DNA of 64,000 nucleotides from Sphingobacterium spiritivorum ATCC 33861 (GTDB lineage Bacteria; Bacteroidota; Bacteroidia; Sphingobacteriales; Sphingobacteriaceae). The notes beneath the pieces were generated by a model. It was not told where the DNA came from and did not search any database. It saw only the letters and a program-made list of their open reading frames with translations. Location: NCBI RefSeq assembly GCF_000143765.1, contig NZ_GL379771.1:558001-622000 (forward strand), in the 5' to 3' direction. Both the position numbers and the translations under genes were made by a program. Below are positions 26,848 through 35,727 of the stretch, in pieces (position 1 is the first letter of the stretch; the number at the start of each line of letters is the position of its first letter).

Positions 26848-27534
26848 TTATTTTGTTGCATTAATAGCATCTTGTTTCATTTTATCACCTGCTACGATAA
26901 CAATCTCTACACGACGATTTTCCGCACGACCAGCATCTGTATCATTACTTGCCAGTGGCTCAGAGTAGTTCTTACCTTCTGTGTTGATACGACCACCATT
27001 CAATCCCTGTGAAACGGCATATGTTTTTACTGCTGCTGCACGAGCTTCAGAAACTTTCTGATTAGCTGCTAATGATCCAATGTTATCTGTGTGACCAATA
27101 ACCAAAATTTTGGTATCAGGCTCTTTATTCAATGTTGCAACTAATTTGCTGATGTTTGTTTTTGCTGAAGCTTTCAGATCAGATTTGTTAAAATCAAATA
27201 AAATACCTTCATCGAATTTAACAATGATACCTTCATCAGATTTGATTACTTCCGCACCAGCTACTGTATTTTCGATTTCAGCTGCCTGCTTATCCATTTT
27301 TTTACCGATCAATGCACCTGCTGCACCACCGATTACTGCTCCGGCAATTGCACCTACTGCTGTATTACCAGCTTTTCCTCCGATAAGCGCTCCCAGGGCA
27401 CCACCACCTGCAGTACCGATAGCGGCACCTTTAGTGGTACTGTTCATGTTCTGAATAGTAGAACAACTTCCAAATAACATTGCAGAGGTAGCTAATGTCA
27501 AACCAAAAACAGCTATTTTCTTATTTACTTTCAT
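26848..27534 (-). CDS. OmpA-family lipoprotein with glycine-zipper region
   Basis: The 228-residue protein has a lipoprotein signal with Cys24 (AMLFGSC), a glycine-zipper segment of about 45 residues (GTAGGGALGALIGGKAGN and a second half), and a C-terminal OmpA peptidoglycan-binding domain (about 105-215) with ILVIGHTDNIGSLAANQ and AENRRVEI. It ties the outer membrane to the cell wall. The ATG at 27534 places the positive signal start (MKVNKK) first; two upstream in-frame ATGs (27540, 27558) are possible but add an odd acidic lead. It is a single gene ended by its own terminator. Confidence 0.92.
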   Translation of the reverse strand: MKVNKKIAVFGLTLATSAMLFGSCSTIQNMNSTTKGAAIGTAGGGALGALIGGKAGNTAVGAIAGAVIGGAAGALIGKKMDKQAAEIENTVAGAEVIKSDEGIIVKFDEGILFDFNKSDLKASAKTNISKLVATLNKEPDTKILVIGHTDNIGSLAANQKVSEARAAAVKTYAVSQGLNGGRINTEGKNYSEPLASNDTDAGRAENRRVEIVIVAGDKMKQDAINATK

Positions 27535-27626
27535 AATCATTTTTTTTTCTAATTCCAATCCTGTGTGTTGTGTATATTATCAAAACAAAGCATATGCCAA
27601 AATACTTGTAAAATATCCCTGCAATC

Positions 27627-27662
27627 AAAAAAACCTTGTTAAATCAATAATTAACAAGGTTT
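27627..27662 (-). terminator. Terminator of the pheS-to-CarboxypepD operon
   Basis: A perfect 12-bp stem (AAACCTTGTTAA at 27631-27642 with TTAACAAGGTTT at 27651-27662) with an eight-base loop is followed by T residues on the minus strand. It starts 14 bases after the stop of the last gene. Confidence 0.9.
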
Positions 27663-27676
27663 TCATTCTATTTTTT

Positions 27677-28441
27677 TTATTTCTCCTGCGGAGGAATTGC
27701 TAACTTAGGAAGTCGTTCGGGCTTTGGCCGTCCATCTTTTTCGAACTTTTCGAACGATTTTTTGACATAATTCATAATATCATACTGTCCCCAGTGCTGC
27801 ACCATATCCGGGGACGGCCGGTATATAGACATGAAAGATTCCAGATCTTCTCCCTGAAGTGCAGTAATATTGGTGACTGTAGACCGGGTAAAAACTCTGT
27901 CCACTTTGGCCTCTTCGATCTCTCTATCCATATATCCCTGAAAACGTTTTGCATTTTTTGCTTCACGGCCAAAAAGATTATACAATGCTGTAGCAGGACT
28001 TGCAAGATAGGTCATCGTCTTATTCTTTCCTCCGTTATAAATACCTTTCTTCTCATAATCGCGCATGATGTTATTCATTTCTGCTTCCTTTGTCATACGT
28101 TCGACAATAACTGTCTCCAGCTTAATACCGGCCTGCATATCAATCAGAATATCATCTTTACTATACAGAATTGTCTTTACTGATCCATATCCGATTTTTG
28201 AGAAGTATAAACTATCTCCTATAGATGCATCTATATTAAAAACCCCAAAATTATTTGTAATACCCACTCTTCGGGTACGCAGATTGGTAACATTAACATC
28301 TGAGAGTCTGGTACCGGTTCCTTTCTCCATAACCAAACCACTAACCTGACTCATGGTCTGGGAATGAGATGCCTGGATATTGAATCCCAAGAAAAGAATC
28401 AACAGATAAAATCCAAACTTATACTTTGTTAACTTATACAT
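27677..28441 (-). CDS. Exported protein with a CarboxypepD-like N-terminal domain
   Basis: The 254-residue product begins with a signal peptide (MYKLTKYKFGFYLLILFLG..., cut near SHSQ). Residues about 35-110 resemble the carboxypeptidase regulatory-like sandwich seen in many Bacteroidota envelope proteins: VSGLVMEKGTGTRLSDVNV, NNFGVFNIDASIGDSLYFSKIGY. The C-terminal half is helical and not recognised. The start at 28441 is used because the longer in-frame start (28459) puts hydrophobic residues before the charged signal start. It lies 66 bases after a small conserved gene and probably ends the same operon. Confidence 0.75.
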   Translation of the reverse strand: MYKLTKYKFGFYLLILFLGFNIQASHSQTMSQVSGLVMEKGTGTRLSDVNVTNLRTRRVGITNNFGVFNIDASIGDSLYFSKIGYGSVKTILYSKDDILIDMQAGIKLETVIVERMTKEAEMNNIMRDYEKKGIYNGGKNKTMTYLASPATALYNLFGREAKNAKRFQGYMDREIEEAKVDRVFTRSTVTNITALQGEDLESFMSIYRPSPDMVQHWGQYDIMNYVKKSFEKFEKDGRPKPERLPKLAIPPQEK

Positions 28442-28507
28442 ACAGGCTAAAAGTAACAATACTTTAATAAATCAAAATGTTAAAAATACCTAAAAGAGTA
28501 TACCGGA

Positions 28508-28903
28508 TTATTTGTACGGATAGAATACAAAATTGGCTCCTTCCGGCACGATCACAAACAGACACATATAGTCTTCCGGTTTTTTGTAGGTACGCTCAAA
28601 ATAAGCTTTCCGATCCTCTTTTATCAATCCTCTTTCTACAAATTCTTCAAGAGAAGAGGCATTTATACTCCAATTGGTATTCAGATCAGTTTTATCTAAT
28701 ATCACCTCTCCCACACTCACCTGATGCTGATGGGCCACAAAGATTGGAAACAGGGTATATCCTTCAGACAGCATTTCTGTAGCCACTTCTTTGATCGATT
28801 CTGCATAAAAATCAAGATCTACTTTCAGACTTTCCAACGGACTTTTCTGTTCTTTCTGTCCGTCTCCTCCGGCCTGATTTTTCAATAATTGTTCCAAATC
28901 CAT
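28508..28903 (-). CDS. Conserved hypothetical cytoplasmic protein
   Basis: This 131-residue protein has no signal peptide or membrane helix. An acidic N-terminus (MDLEQLLKNQAGGDG) is followed by a helical part and a mixed sheet ending in the aromatic tail FVFYPYK. No motif known to me is present. It starts four bases after the rlmD stop, so it is translated from the same message. The coding look (good spacing, ATG, conserved-type composition) supports a real gene; function is unknown. Confidence 0.75.
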   Translation of the reverse strand: MDLEQLLKNQAGGDGQKEQKSPLESLKVDLDFYAESIKEVATEMLSEGYTLFPIFVAHQHQVSVGEVILDKTDLNTNWSINASSLEEFVERGLIKEDRKAYFERTYKKPEDYMCLFVIVPEGANFVFYPYK

Positions 28904-28907
28904 ACGC

Positions 28908-30317
28908 TTACCTTTTCAATTTTAATAACACCACATTTTCAACGTGTTGCGTGTGCGGAAACATATCAACAGGCTTGATACGATCCACCGTATATTTTTC
29001 ATTCAATAATGCAAGATCGCGCGCCTGTGTAGCAGCATTACAGCTGACATATACAATTTTTTCTGCTTCCATTTCCAGCAATCGTTGTACCACATCTCCA
29101 TGCATTCCTGCACGTGGAGGGTCTGTAATGACAACATCCGGTTTTCCGTGCTCAGCTATAAAATCTGCTGTGAGCACATCTTTCATATCGCCGGCATAGA
29201 ATTTTGTATTGCCGATCTGATTGATAGCTGAATTGATTTTAGCATCTTCAATAGCTGTAGGCACATATTCTACACCGATCACTTCACGTGCCGTTTTGGC
29301 AACGAAGTTGGCAATAGTACCTGCACCTGTATAAAGATCATACACTAACTCATCTCCTGTCAATCCTGCAAATTCTCTTGTAATCTTATACAATTCGTAT
29401 GCCTGAAGTGAATTTGTCTGATAAAATGACTTTGGTCCGATTTTATATTTTAATCCTTCCATCTCTTCATAGATAAAATCTCTTCCTTTGAAGATGTGAA
29501 TATCCTGATCGAAGATGGTATCATTTTTTTTCTGATTGATGATATACAGCAGAGAATCAATATCCGGAAAACTGTTATTGATATAATTCATCAGTAACTC
29601 TACCTGTCCTTCTTGAGGATAAGCAAATACGACAATCACCATCAATTCTCCTGTAGAAGCTGTACGTATGATAAGATTACGCAAAGCTCCGGCGTGTTCG
29701 CGGAGGTCATAAAAAGAAATCTGATGCTCTATTGCAAATGCACGTATCTGATTACGGATGGCATTGGAAGGATCCTGCTGTAAATAACAATGGTCTATAT
29801 CGAGAATTTTGTCAAAACGTCCGGGAACATGAAATCCCAGGGCATTCATTTCCAGTCCTTCATTAGCATCATCTACAGAAGTAAGCCACCTTTTATTTGA
29901 GAATGTATATTCCAGTTTATTACGGTAATACTCGGTCTCACCAGATCCCAAAATAGGCTCCATAATCGAAGTATCTACCTTACCTATTCTTGCAAGCACA
30001 TTATCAACAGTCTGTTGTTTAAATTTCAACTGGCCATTATAATCCATATGCTGCCACTTGCAACCGCCACATACCCCGAAGTGTTCACAAAAGGGATCTA
30101 TGCGGTATTCGGAAGCCTTCTTAAGTGCTGCGACTTTCGCTTCAGCGAAATTTTTCTTTTTCCTGATCAATTCCACATCTACGACATCACCAGGTATGGC
30201 CTTATCAATAAATAACACCAATTCATCGGTTTTACCTACTCCTTTTCCCTCTTCAGCGATATCAATAACAGCAATATCCGAAATAAACTTTTTCTCTTGT
30301 GGAATTCTTCTTCTCAT
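28908..30317 (-). CDS. rlmD: 23S rRNA (uracil-C5)-methyltransferase, RlmD/RumA type
   Basis: This enzyme moves a methyl group from SAM to a uracil C5 in 23S rRNA (U1939 in E. coli). The 469-residue protein has an N-terminal TRAM domain (about 12-68), iron-sulfur ligands Cys77, Cys83 and Cys86 (PFCEHFGVCGGCKWQH) and a later Cys in DHCYLQQ, the SAM site DLYTGAGTIANF, and the catalytic VSCNAATQARDL. RlmCD and RlmC act on related sites, so the exact uracil is inferred. It follows a TetR gene in the minus-strand operon that starts at pheS. Confidence 0.92.
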   Translation of the reverse strand: MRRRIPQEKKFISDIAVIDIAEEGKGVGKTDELVLFIDKAIPGDVVDVELIRKKKNFAEAKVAALKKASEYRIDPFCEHFGVCGGCKWQHMDYNGQLKFKQQTVDNVLARIGKVDTSIMEPILGSGETEYYRNKLEYTFSNKRWLTSVDDANEGLEMNALGFHVPGRFDKILDIDHCYLQQDPSNAIRNQIRAFAIEHQISFYDLREHAGALRNLIIRTASTGELMVIVVFAYPQEGQVELLMNYINNSFPDIDSLLYIINQKKNDTIFDQDIHIFKGRDFIYEEMEGLKYKIGPKSFYQTNSLQAYELYKITREFAGLTGDELVYDLYTGAGTIANFVAKTAREVIGVEYVPTAIEDAKINSAINQIGNTKFYAGDMKDVLTADFIAEHGKPDVVITDPPRAGMHGDVVQRLLEMEAEKIVYVSCNAATQARDLALLNEKYTVDRIKPVDMFPHTQHVENVVLLKLKR

Positions 30318-30386
30318 GATAGGCGCAAAAATACAGTTTTTACCGGAAATAATCAGACCTTCAATGCGATCATAACATGAAGCAGA

Positions 30387-30962
30387 TTAGATCAGTGCTG
30401 CCTGTACAAGATATGGGAGTATTTCTTTTTGGAAAGAAATAAAATTTTTGCGTACGTCAGCATCAGATACCGCTGTGAAAGCAAATGAAAAAACAACGTT
30501 TTTACTGGTTTTAATAAGGAAGGTCAACTTCTCTTCAGGAACTTCGCTGGCGATAGCCTCATTCTGTATAAATGAGCTCAGCAGCAAAAACTCCAGATCT
30601 TCCGACAGGGTTTTTAGATATTCCTGGGCATTGGCGGATTCCCGTATAAATTCCCATCCGACAAACTCATTACATACGGTATACGTCAAACGACTGACAC
30701 GCAGAATGGTATTGGCCAGAAAAGTAGAAAGATCTTTTTGATTTACATTTTTATCAAGGATGTCCTTAACATTTTCACGGATATAATCCATCAGGATCGC
30801 GTGCAGGATAAGTTCCTTACTGACAAAATATTTATAGACAGTGGCCTTGGAAACATTGGCCATTTTTGCCAGTTCGTTTACACTGGTCTTGTTGTAGCCG
30901 TATCGTCTGAACAGCTCTCTGGCAGCCTTTTTTATGGATGTAACTATTTTTTCAGGCTCCAT
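30387..30962 (-). CDS. TetR/AcrR-family transcriptional regulator
   Basis: The 191-residue regulator has the TetR helix-turn-helix at about 8-52 (AARELFRRYGYNKTSVNELAKMANVSKATVYKYFVSKELI), here quoted by its key parts: RYGYNKTSV, LAKMANVS and TVYKYF. The C-terminal ligand-binding domain is all helical and unlike any I know. No drug pump or enzyme gene stands next to it in the usual divergent layout; it lies three bases after a lipoprotein gene in the pheS operon, so it may act elsewhere. Confidence 0.92.
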   Translation of the reverse strand: MEPEKIVTSIKKAARELFRRYGYNKTSVNELAKMANVSKATVYKYFVSKELILHAILMDYIRENVKDILDKNVNQKDLSTFLANTILRVSRLTYTVCNEFVGWEFIRESANAQEYLKTLSEDLEFLLLSSFIQNEAIASEVPEEKLTFLIKTSKNVVFSFAFTAVSDADVRKNFISFQKEILPYLVQAALI

Positions 30963-30965
30963 ATA

Positions 30966-31382
30966 TCAATTTTGGATAATATAGGTATCACCTTGCTTCA
31001 TCACATAATAGGGCTTCAGCGGACATTCTGCAATATCCAGCGGCGAGCCATCCAGCAAGAGCCATTTAGCACCACTCACCGGATCTTTTACAACATTGGG
31101 ATTTTCATCCAGCACCACCTTGTTTCGCTGTTCCGGATTGACTGTGCTGCATCGGTCATAGGCAATAAAGGTATTATTGCCTGTATTGTATACAATGACA
31201 CCTGCAACACCGATTCCATTAATCACATCTGCTCCTCCAGCTGCAAACAGCTTAGGATTGCTTGACTGACTGAATCGATAGTGCACACTCACACTTGGTA
31301 CAACATTACAACCTCCCTTAGAACAGGAGTATACTAATAAAGTAATACATGCAACGATACCAAGTCTGAGCAATGCTTTCAT
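30966..31382 (-). CDS. Small lipoprotein of unknown function
   Basis: The product has 138 residues with a lipoprotein signal and Cys20 (LLVYSC). The mature part includes a GGADVINGIGVAGVIVYN segment and Cys-containing sites DRCSTVNPEQ and IAECPLKP, which recall Rieske-like [2Fe-2S] folds in shape; the full Cys-His pairs of a Rieske cluster are not present. The ATG directly follows the pheS stop and the TetR gene starts three bases after its own stop, so it lies inside one operon. Confidence 0.7.
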   Translation of the reverse strand: MKALLRLGIVACITLLVYSCSKGGCNVVPSVSVHYRFSQSSNPKLFAAGGADVINGIGVAGVIVYNTGNNTFIAYDRCSTVNPEQRNKVVLDENPNVVKDPVSGAKWLLLDGSPLDIAECPLKPYYVMKQGDTYIIQN

Positions 31383-32423
31383 TTATATAATTTCTGTTTG
31401 GAACTGATTCAGAAAACGAACATCATTCTCAGAAAACAGACGTAAATCTCTGATTTCATATTTCAGATTCGTAATACGTTCTATACCCATACCAAATGCA
31501 AATCCGGAATACTTAGTACTATCTATACCACAGTTTTCCAACACATTAGGATCAACCATACCACACCCCAAGATTTCTACCCAGCCGGAGTATTTACATA
31601 ACTGGCAACCGGCACCTTTACAAATGGTACAGGAAATATCCATCTCAGCGGAAGGTTCTGTGAATGGAAAATAAGACGGTCTGAACCGTACTTTTGTACC
31701 TTCTCCGTATAGTTCCTGTACGAAATGATACAGGGTCTGCTTAAGATCTGCAAATGATACATTTTCATCCACATACAGCCCTTCTACCTGATGAAAAAAG
31801 CAATGTGCACGTGCAGATATGGCTTCATTACGATATACGCGTCCCGGCATAATAGCTCTGAACGGTGGTTTACCAGCCTCCATCAGACGCACCTGTACAG
31901 AAGAGGTGTGCGTACGAAGGGCAATATCATTACCATCTTGTTTTTTGATAAAAAAAGTATCCTGCATATCCCTTGCCGGATGTTCGGGCGGGAAGTTCAG
32001 TGCAGAGAAATTGTGCCAGTCGTCTTCAATCTCCGGCCCTTCTGCAACGATAAAACCCAGCTTCTTGAAGATCTCAACAATTTCTTTTCTAACCAGAGAT
32101 AAGGGATGACGGGCACCTAAGGTAAAGCCATCGCCCGGAAGGGTAAGATCTCCTTCTGCTTTGGCCTGACTTACTTGTCCTGTGGAACCAAATTGTTCCT
32201 GTGCCTGCTGATATTTACCTTCAGCCAGTTGTTTGAAATCATTTAGTACTTTACCTAAAACACGCTTTTCATCAGCAGGAGCGGCCTTAAATTCTTCAAA
32301 TAAACTCTTGACTATTCCTTTGGAAACCAAAAATTTCAATCTGAAATTTTCTACATCAGCTGAAGTCTGCGGATTGAACTGCTCGATCTCTTCAGTATAC
32401 TGCTTTATTTTATCTTGCAACAT
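31383..32423 (-). CDS. pheS: Phenylalanine-tRNA ligase alpha subunit
   Basis: The 346-residue catalytic subunit charges tRNA-Phe with phenylalanine, with PheT. It shows the N-terminal coiled coil (to about 90), the tRNA synthetase class II core from about 105, with motif 2 around [20 protein letters not shown] and motif 3 [15 protein letters not shown]. Length is normal. The pheT gene is not next to it, which is common in Bacteroidota. It starts an operon with a lipoprotein, TetR, rlmD and two small genes. A TATCTTTG element lies only six bases before the ATG, which would imply an almost leaderless message. Confidence 0.98.
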   Translation of the reverse strand: MLQDKIKQYTEEIEQFNPQTSADVENFRLKFLVSKGIVKSLFEEFKAAPADEKRVLGKVLNDFKQLAEGKYQQAQEQFGSTGQVSQAKAEGDLTLPGDGFTLGARHPLSLVRKEIVEIFKKLGFIVAEGPEIEDDWHNFSALNFPPEHPARDMQDTFFIKKQDGNDIALRTHTSSVQVRLMEAGKPPFRAIMPGRVYRNEAISARAHCFFHQVEGLYVDENVSFADLKQTLYHFVQELYGEGTKVRFRPSYFPFTEPSAEMDISCTICKGAGCQLCKYSGWVEILGCGMVDPNVLENCGIDSTKYSGFAFGMGIERITNLKYEIRDLRLFSENDVRFLNQFQTEII

Positions 32424-32428
32424 AAGGC

Positions 32429-32436
32429 CAAAGATA
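32429..32436 (-). promoter_or_regulatory. Candidate minus-7 element of pheS
   Basis: The minus strand reads TATCTTTG, an exact TAnnTTTG match five bases upstream of the pheS ATG. If real, the leader is close to zero bases. Upstream lies a T-rich stretch but no exact minus-33 TTTG at the right distance. Confidence 0.35.
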
Positions 32437-32575
32437 CAGCAAAAATTAAAAAAGTTAAAATGACATCAGCATTGATTGTGTATTAGTTTTACGAATACCG
32501 ACACCTGGTTGTCATATTATCAGGGTAACCGAAGATTTACACCTGCGGAGCATAATGCTTTATCTTACAAACAAA

Positions 32576-32608
32576 CCAAAAAAGGATCCTGTTTTAGCAG
32601 AATCCTTT
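32576..32608 (-). terminator. Terminator of mutY-ssb
   Basis: An 11-bp stem with one mismatch (AAAGGATCCTG at 32581-32591, CAGAATCCTTT at 32598-32608) is followed on the minus strand by TTTTTTGG. It lies 26 bases after the ssb stop. Confidence 0.85.
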
Positions 32609-32634
32609 AGTAACATTATATCGTCTGTTTTCTT

Positions 32635-33087
32635 TTAAAACGGTAGTCCGTCATTGTCATCATCCAATTCTTTAAAGTCAACCTGCTGTTCTTTATTTTC
32701 TACGGCTTTATCTGCTGCCGCAGCAGTGGTTCCGCCCTGAGCTGGCTGTTCAAAATCAGATTTACGACCTAGTAAAGTAAAGTTCTCAGCTACTACTTCT
32801 GTAGTATATCTGCGAATCCCCTCCTTATCTTCATAAGTCCGCGTTCTGAGACGTCCTTCAATGTATACCAGACGCCCTTTGTTCAAATATTTGGCTGCAA
32901 CATCGGCCAGGCCTCTCCACATCACGATATTGTGCCATTCTGTTTGTTCTACTTTTCGACCATCTTTGTTGAATGTTTCTGAAGTTGCTAACGGGAAACT
33001 GGCAACGCTGACGTTGCCTTCTAAGTAACGGATTTCAGGGTCCTTGCCCAGATGCCCAACCAAGATAACTTTGTTAATGCCTGACAT
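32635..33087 (-). CDS. ssb: Single-stranded DNA-binding protein
   Basis: The 150-residue protein binds single-stranded DNA in replication, repair and recombination. An OB-fold fills about 1-110 (INKVILVGHLGKDPEIRY, RLVYIEGRLRTRTYEDKEG) and the acidic tip DDDNDGLPF at the C-terminus recruits partner proteins. It follows mutY by 24 bases. In many Bacteroidota gldE comes next; here a terminator follows instead. Confidence 0.98.
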   Translation of the reverse strand: MSGINKVILVGHLGKDPEIRYLEGNVSVASFPLATSETFNKDGRKVEQTEWHNIVMWRGLADVAAKYLNKGRLVYIEGRLRTRTYEDKEGIRRYTTEVVAENFTLLGRKSDFEQPAQGGTTAAAADKAVENKEQQVDFKELDDDNDGLPF

Positions 33088-33111
33088 GATATAAATTTAG
33101 GTGTTTAGTAA

Positions 33112-34161
33112 TTAGCTAATGTTGGTTTCTATAAAACTAAAAATCAACTTATGTTGAGCTAATTTATTTAAATCTTTTAAGAATACATAATTCCAAGACT
33201 TTTTTTTCAACTTTAGTGCTGAAGGATTATTGACTTTATAGAATTGTGCATAAATATTCTGATGGCTGAGTATATGTTTGATTACATTGCCTTTTAATTC
33301 AAGGGAAATATCTTCTGAAAAATATTCTTTTGTACGTTCATCTTTCAGAATATCCAGACCGGAAAGTGGTTCTGTAGTTTCAATCATCGGAAATTCATAC
33401 AGATTCTGCCATACATCTCCTTCTCCGCGTCTGGACATCATAATCTTATCATCTTCTTCTATAATAAAATAATGGAAATAGCGGTTTCTGCTACCTTTTC
33501 CTTTCTTTTTCAGAGGCAGCAGGTGTACTTTATCTTCTTTCGGGGCTACGCACTCCTGATTAAAAATACAACTGCCACAGGTCGGTGATTTGGGTTTGCA
33601 TTGCATAGCTCCGAAATCCATAATAGCCTGATTATACCGCGCAGGATCATCTGCATCCAGCATTTCATTTGCCAGTTCGGTAAAAATCTTCTTTCCTGCC
33701 GGGGTATTGATTTCGACTTCTACTCCAAAATACCGGGATAATACACGGAAAACATTCCCATCCAATACTGCTTTGGCCTGATTTGCTGAAATGGATGAGA
33801 TTGCTGCTGCAGTATATTCTCCTACTCCGGGAAGCTTAATAACTTCGTCATACGCTGTTGGAAAAATTCCTGCGAAATCAGAAACAACCATTCGTGCAGC
33901 CTTATGCATATTTCTTCCCCGGGAATAATACCCCAGACCTTGCCACAGGTTGAGTATATCATCCTCATCTGCGGAAGCGAGATCCTGAACAGTAGGATAC
34001 TGCTCTGAAAACCGCATAAAATAAGGCATTCCCTGCTCTACACGGGTTTGTTGTAAAATAATCTCAGATAACCAGATGATATAAGGATCCTGTGTATGTC
34101 GCCAGGGCAAATCACGCCCATGCTGATCATACCAGGCAATTAATCTTTTTGAGAAGGACAT
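33112..34161 (-). CDS. mutY: A/G-specific adenine glycosylase MutY
   Basis: This repair enzyme removes adenine mispaired with 8-oxoguanine. The 349-residue protein has the HhH-GPD fold with LPGVGEYTAAAI and the catalytic Asp in VLDGNVFRV, the [4Fe-4S] loop C-x6-C-x2-C-x5-C (CKPKSPTCGSCIFNQEC), and a C-terminal NUDIX-like domain (about 225-345) that recognises 8-oxoG. The ATG at 34161 is preferred over an in-frame GTG two codons up, since MSFSKRLIAWYDQHG matches the normal N-terminus. It forms an operon with ssb. Confidence 0.97.
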   Translation of the reverse strand: MSFSKRLIAWYDQHGRDLPWRHTQDPYIIWLSEIILQQTRVEQGMPYFMRFSEQYPTVQDLASADEDDILNLWQGLGYYSRGRNMHKAARMVVSDFAGIFPTAYDEVIKLPGVGEYTAAAISSISANQAKAVLDGNVFRVLSRYFGVEVEINTPAGKKIFTELANEMLDADDPARYNQAIMDFGAMQCKPKSPTCGSCIFNQECVAPKEDKVHLLPLKKKGKGSRNRYFHYFIIEEDDKIMMSRRGEGDVWQNLYEFPMIETTEPLSGLDILKDERTKEYFSEDISLELKGNVIKHILSHQNIYAQFYKVNNPSALKLKKKSWNYVFLKDLNKLAQHKLIFSFIETNIS

Positions 34162-34209
34162 AGACACAAAGTTGGGAAGATTTTTGCAATGTCAGAAATC
34201 AAACTATCA

Positions 34210-35727
34210 TTATAGCTGAGATTGTAACAATTGCTCCAGTTCTTTCACTTTATTTGTATGCTTAGCAGCTATATTTTCTTTTTCTGCTTTATCGGTACGC
34301 AGATTATATAACTGCGGTTGCTCATCATTACCCAGTTCGATATTTACAGCTTTGTCTATTTTGGCTCCCTTTCGCGGTTTGATATACTTATAATCTCCCT
34401 GTATAATGGAAAAAGTACCTGAACTTTTCACGAGATAGGTACGCCCTTTCTTGTCGGCTCCTGTTAATGCTTTCCATTGGTTCTGACTATCTACAGCCTG
34501 ATCTTTGGGATAAGAAACTCCTAACTGGCCGGCAAATGAAGCCAGCAAGTCTACTTGTCCGATCAGTGCATCTGACTGTTGCCCTCCTTTGATGACCGCA
34601 GGCCAGCTAACCAGAAAGGGCACACGTGAACCTGCTTCGAATGCACTGTATTTGCCGCCTCTCCATCCGCCGAATGCATCATGATTAGCAGATTTCTCTA
34701 CGGCCTGATCAGCATATCCATCATCTAAAACCGGACCATTGTCACTGGTAAAAATAATGATGGTATTCTCATAAATACCGTTATTTTTTAGCTCCTGTAC
34801 TAACTGACCTACAGTGTAATCCAGCTGGAGAATAGCATCTCCCCGAAGCCCCAGTTTGCTTTTGCCTTTAAATAAGGTTGCCGGCATACGCGGTACGTGA
34901 GGTTCTGTGGCATTGTAACATAAAAAAAATGGTTTCTTATGATTGGTTTTGATAAATTCTTTCGCCTTTTCAAAGAATGTCAGTGTAAGCTCTTCATCTG
35001 CCCATCTGGCATCTTTTCCTCCTGTCATCCAGCCTATGCGTCCTATGCCATTTACAATAGTATTATCATGCCCCTGACCGGGAGAAGCATACAGTTTCAG
35101 TAATTCCGGATTTTCTTTTCCTGTGGGCTCGTTCCCGATTTTTTGCCTGTAGTTTACTTTTATAGGATCTTTAGCATCTGCTGCAAGGACGTAATGGTTT
35201 TCGAGAAAAACTGTGGGAACACGATCTGCTGTAGCCGGAAAGATAAAAGAATAATCATATCCAACCTCTAATGGTCCGGGTGCAATTTTGCCATTCCAGT
35301 CTTTTTCTACCTGTTCTCCTAATCCAAGATGCCATTTCCCCACAATCCCTGTAGTATAGCCTTGCTGATGAAATACTTTGGGAAGTGTGATCTTATCCTG
35401 AGGGATGATAAGTGCCGCATCACCAGGTAAGATACCTGTACCTTTTGCACGATAAGGATTGTTACCGGTCATTAGTGCATAACGGGACGGCGTACAGGTA
35501 GAGGCTGCAGCATGCGCATTTGTAAATCTTATTCCGGAGGTCGCCAATTCATCCAGATGAGGTGTCTCTATGTCCTGACCGCCATAGATACTGAGATCAC
35601 CATATCCCAGATCATCGACGTAAATCATCAGTACATTAGGTTTTTGTTTATTCTGTGCCTGCACCTGCTGACCTGCAAAGAGGAAAACAGCCAGACTGAT
35701 GTAACAGCATATATGTTTCACATTCAT
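34210..35727 (-). CDS. Type I sulfatase (arylsulfatase family)
   Basis: The 505-residue exported enzyme removes sulfate esters. A signal peptide ends near residue 24 (QQVQAQ). The metal site DDLGYGD (about 38-44) and the sulfatase signature with catalytic Cys78 in STCTPSRYALMTG are present; the Cys must be converted to formylglycine by an anSME-type enzyme that is not in this window. Other conserved pieces are GKWHLG, NATEPHVP and FTSDNGP. The ATG overlaps the stop of the upstream sulfatase by four bases (ATGA), so the two are translationally coupled. Substrate is unknown; neither a SusC/SusD pair nor a glycosidase gene is adjacent. Confidence 0.94.
   Translation of the reverse strand: MNVKHICCYISLAVFLFAGQQVQAQNKQKPNVLMIYVDDLGYGDLSIYGGQDIETPHLDELATSGIRFTNAHAAASTCTPSRYALMTGNNPYRAKGTGILPGDAALIIPQDKITLPKVFHQQGYTTGIVGKWHLGLGEQVEKDWNGKIAPGPLEVGYDYSFIFPATADRVPTVFLENHYVLAADAKDPIKVNYRQKIGNEPTGKENPELLKLYASPGQGHDNTIVNGIGRIGWMTGGKDARWADEELTLTFFEKAKEFIKTNHKKPFFLCYNATEPHVPRMPATLFKGKSKLGLRGDAILQLDYTVGQLVQELKNNGIYENTIIIFTSDNGPVLDDGYADQAVEKSANHDAFGGWRGGKYSAFEAGSRVPFLVSWPAVIKGGQQSDALIGQVDLLASFAGQLGVSYPKDQAVDSQNQWKALTGADKKGRTYLVKSSGTFSIIQGDYKYIKPRKGAKIDKAVNIELGNDEQPQLYNLRTDKAEKENIAAKHTNKVKELEQLLQSQL

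Noticed and set aside
30966..31382. Rieske iron-sulfur protein
   Set aside because: The fold hints are there but the Cys-x-His and Cys-x-x-His ligand pairs are not.
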